From an uncultured Polaribacter sp. (lineage in GTDB: Bacteria > Bacteroidota > Bacteroidia > Flavobacteriales > Flavobacteriaceae): a stretch of DNA of 40,066 nt. The stretch spans positions 1 to 40,066 of the forward strand of contig CAJQQH010000106.1 of assembly GCA_905480405.1 (NCBI GenBank), written 5' to 3'. The position numbers and the translations under genes are program-made. Numbering within the stretch: the first letter of the stretch is position 1; each line of letters opens with the position of its first letter. Below, piece by piece: positions 34,288 through 40,066 of the stretch. Below the pieces are notes generated by a model. It had not been told where the DNA came from and did not search any database. It worked only from the letters and a program-made list of their open reading frames with translations.

Positions 34288-34406
34288 GTTATCTGTCTTT
34301 TAACTCTGTAAACTAGAATAAAAAAAGTAGAATGTAGCACCTTTCTCAAAAGTTGAGAGGTTGCCAAGGCTTCATCGGGTCTAATCCCTCTGCCTTTCGT
34401 GATAAC
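34288..34406 (-). promoter_or_regulatory. SAM-I (S-box) riboswitch
   Basis: 119 nt. P1 is GTTATC/GATAAC (34401-34406 with 34288-34293). P2 is AGGC/GCCT enclosing GAGGGATTAGACCCGATGAA, P3 is TCTCAA/TTGAGA after the conserved TTGGCAACC, and AAAGGTGCTACATTC is the joining segment before P4. These are the conserved SAM-contacting blocks of the S-box class. It lies 47 nt before the split metH operon, so high S-adenosylmethionine should lower expression of the methionine synthase genes. Confidence 0.95.
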
Positions 34407-34430
34407 GTATCAATAAGTTTATGAACTGAA

Positions 34431-34463
34431 CTGCAAATAAACGGATTATTTTTTTATTTGCAG
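34431..34463. repeat. 11-bp inverted repeat before the riboswitch
   Basis: CTGCAAATAAA / TTTATTTGCAG with an 11-nt loop, 68 bp after the cysM stop. On the minus strand it is not followed by a T run, so it is not a good cysM terminator. Its right arm TTTATTTG is one base from a -7 element and may overlap the riboswitch promoter. Confidence 0.5.
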
Positions 34464-34530
34464 AATTATAATTTTAAAATTTACATAGAATCGAAGCGTT
34501 TTCATATAAAACACAAAAAGATGCTTCTTA

Positions 34531-35424
34531 CTATTCTTTTTCAAATAAAGTTGATGATAAATAACGATCTCCTCTATCGCAAATAATAGCAACAATTACT
34601 CCTTTGTCTATTTTTTCGGCAACTTTTAAAGCACTTGCAACTGCACCTCCACTGCTCATTCCTGCAAATATACCTTCTTCTGCAGCTAATCTTTGTGTCA
34701 TTGCTTTTGCTTCTGAAGTACTAACTTCTATTACTTCATCCACTTTCTTACGGTTAAAAATAGCAGGAATATAATCTCCTTCCCATTTTCTAATACCTGG
34801 TATCTTAGATTCTCCATTTGGCTGCACACCAACTATCGTAACCTCTTTATTTTGTTCTTTTAAATAATCTGAAACGCCCATTATTGTACCAGTTGTTCCC
34901 ATGGCAGATACAAAATGTGTAACCTCACCTTCTGTATCTCTCCAAATTTCTGGGCCTGTAGTTTTATAATGTGCTTTACAGTTATCTGTATTATCAAACT
35001 GATTTAATCTGTAATATCCTTTTTTGTATTTTAGTTTTAGAGCATAATCTCTAGAACCTTCCATACCTAAATCTTTAGGGGTTAAAATTACTTCTGCACC
35101 GTAAGAACGCATTGTTTTTATTCTTTCTTCAGTAGAATTTTCTGGTAAAACCAATACCATATTTACTCCTAAAACTTTTGCCATTAAAGCTAATGCAATA
35201 CCAGTATTTCCACTAGTTGCTTCCACTAAAGTATCTCCTTTTTTTATATTATTCTTTTTAATAGCTTCATTAATCATATTATAAGCAGCTCGGTCTTTAA
35301 CACTTCCTCCTGGGTTATTACCTTCTAACTTTAATAATAATTTTACACCATCCTTTTTAAGAATATTTTGAACTTCCACCAAAGGTGTATTTCCAACAAA
35401 ATCTATGATACTTTTAGTTTTCAT
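34531..35424 (-). CDS. cysM: Cysteine synthase (CysM/CysK family)
   Basis: 297 residues. PLP lysine in NNPGGSVKDRAAYNMI, substrate loop TSGNTGIALA, phosphate-binding GTTGTIMG, and SSGGAVASAL near the end. The PGGSVKDRAA form and short length are typical of the CysM (B) branch. It forms cysteine from O-acetylserine and sulfide. The gene starts 1 bp after the serine acetyltransferase stop, which supplies its substrate. CysK/CysM naming is from sequence style only. Confidence 0.95.
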   Translation of the reverse strand: MKTKSIIDFVGNTPLVEVQNILKKDGVKLLLKLEGNNPGGSVKDRAAYNMINEAIKKNNIKKGDTLVEATSGNTGIALALMAKVLGVNMVLVLPENSTEERIKTMRSYGAEVILTPKDLGMEGSRDYALKLKYKKGYYRLNQFDNTDNCKAHYKTTGPEIWRDTEGEVTHFVSAMGTTGTIMGVSDYLKEQNKEVTIVGVQPNGESKIPGIRKWEGDYIPAIFNRKKVDEVIEVSTSEAKAMTQRLAAEEGIFAGMSSGGAVASALKVAEKIDKGVIVAIICDRGDRYLSSTLFEKE

Positions 35425-35425
35425 A

Positions 35426-36184
35426 TTAATCTCTCTTTTGAAATATTTTATTTTCTGATTGCACTGTTACAACCGAATTTTCTGGAATTGATTCTGTGAT
35501 ACAAACATTAGCTCCTATTACCGAGTTTTTTCCAATAATCACATCTCCACCTAAAATTGTAGCATTTGCATAAATAACAACATCACTTTCAATGGTAGGA
35601 TGTCTTTTTGTGGATGCTAAACTCTTTTTTACCTGAATACCACCCAAGGTTACACCTTGAAAAATCTGAACATTATCTTTTATAATAGTCGTTTCTCCAA
35701 TTACAATTCCTGTTGCGTGATCAATAAAAAAAGAATCTCCAATTTCTGCTCCAGGATGAATATCTGTACCCGTAACACTATGAGCAAATTCACTCATAAC
35801 TCTTGGTAATACAGCAACTCCTAATTTTAATAATTGGTTACTTAAACGATGAACTGCAATTGCATAAAAACCCGGATACGCTAAATATACTTCTTCTAAG
35901 CTTTTTGCAGCAGGATCATTTTTTTCTGCAGCAGCAGCATCTAAATCTAATTTTTTTCTAATAGTAATAAAAGAATCTTCAAAACTATTCCATAAGTTTT
36001 CTCCATTTTTAACAGACAATCTGTTTAAAATTTTTAAAAACTTTAACCTTGTTTCATCTCCACTTTCTGTACAGTGATTTACATCAAACAAATTATTAAT
36101 TAATTGTTTGGTAAAAACCTCTACAACATCCCTTAAACACATGCTGTAGTTTTTAACTTCTACTATTTCTTCAATTTCTTTCAT
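35426..36184 (-). CDS. Serine O-acetyltransferase (EpsC-type)
   Basis: 252 residues. An extended N-terminal helical domain (to about 130) is followed by a left-handed beta-helix: SVTGTDIHPGAEIGDSFFIDHATGIVIGET, with the catalytic His and Asp in DIHPGA and FIDHATG, and NVQIFQGVTLGG. This longer N-terminal form is common in Bacteroidota. It acetylates serine with acetyl-CoA for CysM, whose gene follows by 1 bp. The C-terminus ENKIFQKRD lacks the terminal isoleucine used for the CysE-CysK complex. Confidence 0.93.
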   Translation of the reverse strand: MKEIEEIVEVKNYSMCLRDVVEVFTKQLINNLFDVNHCTESGDETRLKFLKILNRLSVKNGENLWNSFEDSFITIRKKLDLDAAAAEKNDPAAKSLEEVYLAYPGFYAIAVHRLSNQLLKLGVAVLPRVMSEFAHSVTGTDIHPGAEIGDSFFIDHATGIVIGETTIIKDNVQIFQGVTLGGIQVKKSLASTKRHPTIESDVVIYANATILGGDVIIGKNSVIGANVCITESIPENSVVTVQSENKIFQKRD

Positions 36185-36191
36185 TTTAGCC

Positions 36192-36521
36192 CTATGATTC
36201 TGGTGCTAATGTTACTTCTAAACCTTCCATTTCTGGCGTCATCTGTATTTGACAGCCTAATCTACTATTATCCTCTACATCAAAAGCTTCTGCCAACATA
36301 GCATCTTCATCATCTGTCATCGCAGGCAATTCAGTATCTGAATTTACATAACATTGACAAGATGCACACATAGCCATTCCGCCACAAATACCAATGGTTC
36401 CTTCTTCTGCTAATTCGTAAGAACGAACAACTTCCATAAGATTCATTGCCATATCTGTAGGCGCAACAATATCATGCTTTACCCCATTTCTGTCTGTTAT
36501 TTTTATATTGATGTCTTGCAT
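36192..36521 (-). CDS. 2Fe-2S ferredoxin (adrenodoxin type)
   Basis: 109 residues with the four cluster ligands Cys46, Cys52, Cys55 and Cys90 (GICGGMAMCASCQCYV and RLGCQIQM). The C-x5-C-x2-C-x34-C spacing is that of vertebrate/ISC-type 2Fe-2S ferredoxins. It sits between a ferredoxin-NADP reductase gene and the cysteine synthesis genes in a sulfite-reduction cluster, so it is the likely electron carrier to the sulfite reductase encoded upstream. It has an exact -7 element 30 bp before its start. Confidence 0.95.
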   Translation of the reverse strand: MQDINIKITDRNGVKHDIVAPTDMAMNLMEVVRSYELAEEGTIGICGGMAMCASCQCYVNSDTELPAMTDDEDAMLAEAFDVEDNSRLGCQIQMTPEMEGLEVTLAPES

Positions 36522-36550
36522 CTACCTTTTTATATTTAATATTCTGTCTG

Positions 36551-36558
36551 CAAAGTTA
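36551..36558 (-). promoter_or_regulatory. Candidate -7 element before the ferredoxin gene
   Basis: TAACTTTG matches TAnnTTTG, in the 58-bp gap between the reductase and ferredoxin genes. No TTG at the expected distance, so ferredoxin-cysE-cysM may have a separate weak promoter. Confidence 0.4.
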
Positions 36559-36579
36559 CACAAACCTAACAAAATTTAC

Positions 36580-37635
36580 TTATTCAATTGCTTTAACAAC
36601 TGCTTTAGGAGCTTCTTTCTTTGTTCCATCAAAACCTTCTACTCCACCAACGGTTGTATATTTCATTACATACTTTTTATCAGGAAAAATTCTTTTATAA
36701 GCACTTTGACACATTAAAGTAGCTTCATGAAATCCACATAAAATCAATTTTAATTTCCCTGGATATGTATTAACATCTCCAATAGCATATATTCCTGGTA
36801 TATTAGTTTGATAATCTAATGCGTTATTTACTTTAATTGCATTCTTTTCAATTTCTAACCCCCAATTTGCAATAGGACCTAATTTTGGAGACAATCCAAA
36901 CAAAGGAATAAAATGATCTGTATCCACAGTAAAAGCATCTTCACCTTTTTTCTCTACAACAACACCAGTAACTTTATCATCACCAACAATTCCTTTTACT
37001 TCTGCAGGTGTAATCATTCTAATTTTACCTGCATTTTTTAATTCCTGTACTTTTTCAACAGAATCTAAAGCTCCTCTAAACTCATTTCTTCTATGGATTA
37101 AAGTTACTTCTGACGCTACATCTGATAAGAAAATTGCCCAATCTAAAGCAGAATCTCCACCTCCAGAAATTACTACCTTTTTATCTCTATATAATTCTGG
37201 CTCTTTTATTATGTATTCTACACCATTGTCTTCAAACTTTTCTAGGCTTTCAATTTTTGGTTTTCTTGGTTCAAAAGAACCTAAACCACCAGCAATTGCA
37301 ACTATTTTAGCATGATGTTTTGTTCCTTTATTTGTTGTAACTATAAAAGAACCATCTTCTTGTTTGTCTATTGTCTCTGCTCTTTCTCCTAAAGTAAAAC
37401 CAGGCTTAAATTGCTTAGTTTGTTCTATTAACTTATCTGTTAAATCTCCTGCTAAAATTTCTGGATATGCAGGAATATCATAAATAGGTTTCTTTGGATA
37501 AATTTCTGAACATTGTCCACCAGGTTGTGGTAACGCATCAATTAAATGACATTTTAATTTTAATAAACCTGCTTCAAAAATTGTAAATAATCCTGTTGGT
37601 CCTGCTCCAATAATTAGTATATCTGTTGTAATCAT
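36580..37635 (-). CDS. Thioredoxin-reductase-like ferredoxin-NADP+ reductase
   Basis: 351 residues from the start at 37635. The ATG at 37692 would add 19 unusual residues before the Rossmann motif and is less likely. FAD site TDILIIGAGPTGLFTIFEAG, second dinucleotide site KKVVISGGGDSALDWAIFL, and FAD/NADP C-terminal motif IYAIGDVNTYPGKLKLI. It lacks the CxxC redox pair of thioredoxin reductase, which together with the length places it in the YumC/Chlorobium FNR branch. It should move electrons from NADPH to the adjacent ferredoxin for sulfite reduction. Confidence 0.93.
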   Translation of the reverse strand: MITTDILIIGAGPTGLFTIFEAGLLKLKCHLIDALPQPGGQCSEIYPKKPIYDIPAYPEILAGDLTDKLIEQTKQFKPGFTLGERAETIDKQEDGSFIVTTNKGTKHHAKIVAIAGGLGSFEPRKPKIESLEKFEDNGVEYIIKEPELYRDKKVVISGGGDSALDWAIFLSDVASEVTLIHRRNEFRGALDSVEKVQELKNAGKIRMITPAEVKGIVGDDKVTGVVVEKKGEDAFTVDTDHFIPLFGLSPKLGPIANWGLEIEKNAIKVNNALDYQTNIPGIYAIGDVNTYPGKLKLILCGFHEATLMCQSAYKRIFPDKKYVMKYTTVGGVEGFDGTKKEAPKAVVKAIE

Positions 37636-37706
37636 TTTTTTGTTTTGCTTTTTGCTGTTGGTTTTAACTTTCCGAAAAAAGTGAATTACCAAAGGCTAAT
37701 AGTCTT

Positions 37707-38282
37707 TTATTTCTCAACTAAACTTTTTGTAAATTCGTTTAATTTTTCAACTTTATCTTCAAAACCTCCTTTAAGGGTTTTTCTATATTTATTTAAATTC
37801 TGTACTAAATCATCAATATTATCAGGAATTACTTCCTCAAAAAATTGACGCAATCTTTTTGCTGTTGTTGGCGATTTCCCGTTTGTAGAAATAGCAACTT
37901 TCACATTTCCTTTGGTTACAATTCCGCCCATATAAAAATCACAATATGGCGGATTATCTGCAACATTTACCAATTTAGCTTCTGCTCTACAATCTTTCCA
38001 AACTTGTACATTTACTTCTGGAATATCTGTAGTTGCAACTACAATATGTTTGGCAAGTAAATACTTTTTATTATAAGAATCTGTAACTAAAGTAACATTA
38101 CCACTTTTGGCAAGTTCAATAGTTCCTTCTCTATACATTGGAGAAACCATAGTTACATTTGCATCTGGACTTGATTTTAATAAGAAAGTTAATTTTTCTT
38201 CAGCAACAAAACCTCCTCCAACTATTAAAACATTTAGATTTTTTGTTTTTAAAAAAATAGGATATAAATTATTTCTTTCCAT
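37707..38282 (-). CDS. Precorrin-2 dehydrogenase / sirohydrochlorin ferrochelatase (Met8/CysG-N type)
   Basis: 191 residues. Rossmann motif NVLIVGGGFVAEEKLTFLL at about 15-33, the catalytic Asp region VADNPPYCDFYMGG and KVAISTNGKSPTTAKRLRQ. It oxidises precorrin-2 with NAD+ and inserts iron, giving siroheme. The start at 38282 follows the cobA stop by 4 bp. Together with CobA it covers the two functions fused in enteric CysG. Confidence 0.95.
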   Translation of the reverse strand: MERNNLYPIFLKTKNLNVLIVGGGFVAEEKLTFLLKSSPDANVTMVSPMYREGTIELAKSGNVTLVTDSYNKKYLLAKHIVVATTDIPEVNVQVWKDCRAEAKLVNVADNPPYCDFYMGGIVTKGNVKVAISTNGKSPTTAKRLRQFFEEVIPDNIDDLVQNLNKYRKTLKGGFEDKVEKLNEFTKSLVEK

Positions 38283-38286
38283 AAAA

Positions 38287-39057
38287 CTACCCTTTTAACT
38301 CGTTTGCATATTGCTGCTTTATATCTAAAATTGTTTGACGATGTTTTACCACTTCACCTAACAAAATAATTGCAGGGTTTTTCAATTCATTTTCAGCCAC
38401 TACATTTTCAATAGTATCAACAGTTCCAATACCTACTTTTTCATTAGATCTTGTTCCATTTTGAATAATGGCAACTGGTAGATTGTTTTTACCTTCAGCT
38501 TGAAACAACTTTACAATTTGGGGTAATTTACTCATCCCCATTAAAACAACAACTGTTGCATTTGACTTTGCAGCTAATTGTATGTCTTCTGATATTTTAT
38601 GCTCTTTTGTTGTTCCTGTAATTACCCAAAAACTTTCAGCACTACCACGTTTTGTAACTGGTATATTTTGGCCTGCAGCTACAGCCATTGATGATGAAAT
38701 ACCTGGTACCATAGCTACTTCTATTCCAAAATTTGCAGCATATTCCATTTCTTCTGCACCTCTACCAAAAATAAAAGGATCTCCTCCTTTTAAACGAACT
38801 ACATGTCCATTTGAATTTGCGCGAGCAACAATCAACTCGTTAATTTGTTCTTGCTGATATTTATAACAACCTCTTCGTTTTCCAACAAAAACTTGTTCTG
38901 CATTTGGGTTTACAAAATCTAACAACTCCTCATTTACCAAAGCATCATACAAAACTACGTCTGCAGTTTTTAAAACTTTAATTGCTTTTAATGTAATTAA
39001 ATCTACATCTCCAGGTCCTGCTCCTACAACAGTTAACTTTGGTTTTTTAATACTCAT
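38287..39057 (-). CDS. cobA: Uroporphyrinogen-III C-methyltransferase
   Basis: 256 residues, SUMT family. KLTVVGAGPGDVDLITLKAIKVL at the N-terminus is the SAM-binding signature, VRLKGGDPFIFGRGAEEM is the diagnostic block, and GISSSMAVAAGQNIPVTKRG follows. It adds two methyl groups to uroporphyrinogen III to make precorrin-2 for siroheme. It lies 19 bp after the sulfite reductase stop and 4 bp before the Met8-like gene. Confidence 0.97.
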   Translation of the reverse strand: MSIKKPKLTVVGAGPGDVDLITLKAIKVLKTADVVLYDALVNEELLDFVNPNAEQVFVGKRRGCYKYQQEQINELIVARANSNGHVVRLKGGDPFIFGRGAEEMEYAANFGIEVAMVPGISSSMAVAAGQNIPVTKRGSAESFWVITGTTKEHKISEDIQLAAKSNATVVVLMGMSKLPQIVKLFQAEGKNNLPVAIIQNGTRSNEKVGIGTVDTIENVVAENELKNPAIILLGEVVKHRQTILDIKQQYANELKG

Positions 39058-39076
39058 TTTTATTTCTTTTTATTGC

Positions 39077-40066
39077 TTATTGTGCAACTGCAGTTTCTGC
39101 TTCTCTAAAAGCTCTTACTTTTTGTAAAAACAAACCTGCATCTTTAATATACTTTTCAGCAAATTCTTTTGTTGGTGCAAATTTATTGATTTGATAAATC
39201 AAATCAGCAAAAGAACTCCCTAAATCTATTTTTTCTGATGAAATAAATTCAGTATCAAACTGAGAAACAATACTTGCATGTGTATTTGTCTTTTTATCTG
39301 CCGCTAATAAAGATGCTTTTGCAGAATTTACAATTGATTGATATGCATAATAAATAGCCCCAGAATACACTCCGTTTTCAAAAGCTTCATTTGCATTTTC
39401 AATTTTCTCATCACTTTCTAAAAATAAAGTTGCAATTAAATCGATAACAACACCTGCACATTCTCCAATTCCTATTTCTTTTACATATTTTTCTTCTTCA
39501 CCCCAATCGATAAAATCTTCTTGAGTTAAATTAGAAACATCTTGTAAATCATTTAAGAAATCATAAAAATATTTTTCTCCTTTTTCTTTATAATAATGAA
39601 CAAATTCTTGTCCCTTTGCATTTGCTTCAAAATCGTTTAAGATTCTACGTAATGCTTCAGGACCTCTTTTACTTGGCACTTTTACAACTTTATCTGCAAA
39701 AGCTCCGTTACCATTTCCTAAATTACCACCACCTAATAAAACTTGTAATGCTGGCGCAATTAATTTATCCGGAGTTCTAACAGTCATCCCTTGAAAACCA
39801 ATGTTTGCCATATTGTGTTGCCCACAAGCATTCATACAACCACTAATTTTAATAATTAGGTCTTCATTTTTTAAATACTGAGGATATTCTGCAGTAATTA
39901 CTTTTTCTAACTCTACAGAAATACCTGTACTACTTGCAATACCTAAATTACAAGTATCTGTTCCAGGGCAAGCGGTAATATCTACTGCTTTGTTATATCC
40001 TGCTTCAACAAAACCTAATTTTTCTAACTCTTGATAGAAAAAAGGAACTAAATCTTCCTTTACAAA
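39077..40066 (-). CDS. Siroheme nitrite/sulfite reductase with C-terminal HEPN domain, partial
   Basis: The reading frame is open to the right edge; 329 C-terminal codons are present and the start lies outside. The siroheme/4Fe-4S ligands are visible: ACPGTDTCNLG (about 33-43 of the partial frame) and SGCMNACGQHN (about 75-85), the C-x5-C and C-x3-C pair. The reductase domain ends around YFYDFLNDL. It is followed by a helical region of about 130 residues ending AVAQ, with GVYSGAIYYAYQSIVNSAKASLL, typical of HEPN domains. The context (siroheme genes, ferredoxin, cysteine genes) indicates assimilatory sulfite reduction with ferredoxin as donor. The HEPN part lacks an obvious RxxxxH RNase motif. 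Confidence 0.92.
   Translation of the reverse strand, partial: FVKEDLVPFFYQELEKLGFVEAGYNKAVDITACPGTDTCNLGIASSTGISVELEKVITAEYPQYLKNEDLIIKISGCMNACGQHNMANIGFQGMTVRTPDKLIAPALQVLLGGGNLGNGNGAFADKVVKVPSKRGPEALRRILNDFEANAKGQEFVHYYKEKGEKYFYDFLNDLQDVSNLTQEDFIDWGEEEKYVKEIGIGECAGVVIDLIATLFLESDEKIENANEAFENGVYSGAIYYAYQSIVNSAKASLLAADKKTNTHASIVSQFDTEFISSEKIDLGSSFADLIYQINKFAPTKEFAEKYIKDAGLFLQKVRAFREAETAVAQ

Noticed and set aside
34161..34367. A minus-strand ORF of 68 codons
   Set aside because: It runs through the SAM-I riboswitch and into metH in another frame.
37636..37692. An upstream ATG extending the ferredoxin-NADP reductase by 19 residues
   Set aside because: The extension is basic and lies before the Rossmann motif that normally begins within a few residues of the start.
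1..40066. CRISPR arrays, insertion sequences, prophage or integron features
   Set aside because: No direct-repeat/spacer arrays, transposase, integrase or terminal inverted repeats were seen.

Overview
The window is about 40 kb of AT-rich DNA from a marine-type member of the Flavobacteriaceae (Bacteroidota), Polaribacter- or Tenacibaculum-like. The signs are Bacteroidota promoters (TTG, 19 bp, TAnnTTTG), the near absence of Shine-Dalgarno sequences, the C-terminal DAHP synthase/chorismate mutase fusion, split MetH, the EpsC-type serine acetyltransferase and the family composition. Genus is an inference from gene content and base composition. From 8.9 kb to the right edge every recognisable gene is on the minus strand.

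Layout. 1-1.7 kb: a Cys/Met PLP enzyme (partial) divergent from an Lrp/AsnC regulator, then a CPBP membrane protein. 1.7-5.6 kb: two tandem secreted DUF3857/transglutaminase-fold proteins, one lacking the catalytic residues. 5.7-8.0 kb: a 29-residue CDGSH-like mini-protein, a YceI lipoprotein, dtd and rsgA. 8.2-8.9 kb: one exported protein of unknown function. 8.9-13.1 kb: a four-gene Phe/Tyr operon (prephenate dehydratase, aminotransferase, prephenate dehydrogenase, DAHP synthase-chorismate mutase). 13.3-26.7 kb: a Wzx/Wzy-type polysaccharide locus. 27.1 kb: tRNA-Asp. 27.2-28.6 kb: a DUF58 protein and thioredoxin. 28.8-34.4 kb: methionine synthesis (metF, split metH with small genes between and after the halves) behind a SAM-I riboswitch. 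34.5-40.1 kb: sulfite to cysteine (cysM, serine acetyltransferase, ferredoxin, ferredoxin-NADP reductase, siroheme genes, sulfite reductase-HEPN fusion, partial).

The most striking observation is in the apparently empty stretch upstream of pheA (12926-13299). On the minus strand it holds a consensus promoter, a 23-codon leader ORF containing an uninterrupted alternating run FYFYFYFY, and an intrinsic terminator 23 nt before the pheA start codon. Three mutually exclusive helices (1:2, 2:3, 3:4) can be drawn by hand with the geometry of classical ribosome-mediated attenuation. This would make the whole Phe/Tyr operon, including its own DAHP synthase, sensitive to shortage of either charged tRNA-Phe or tRNA-Tyr.

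The right half reads as a connected sulfur pathway. Siroheme is made by CobA and the Met8-like protein. NADPH electrons pass through the reductase and ferredoxin to sulfite reductase. The sulfide is fixed by serine acetyltransferase and CysM, and MetH/MetF provide methionine under SAM riboswitch control. The partial PLP enzyme at the left edge may be a further sulfur amino acid enzyme.
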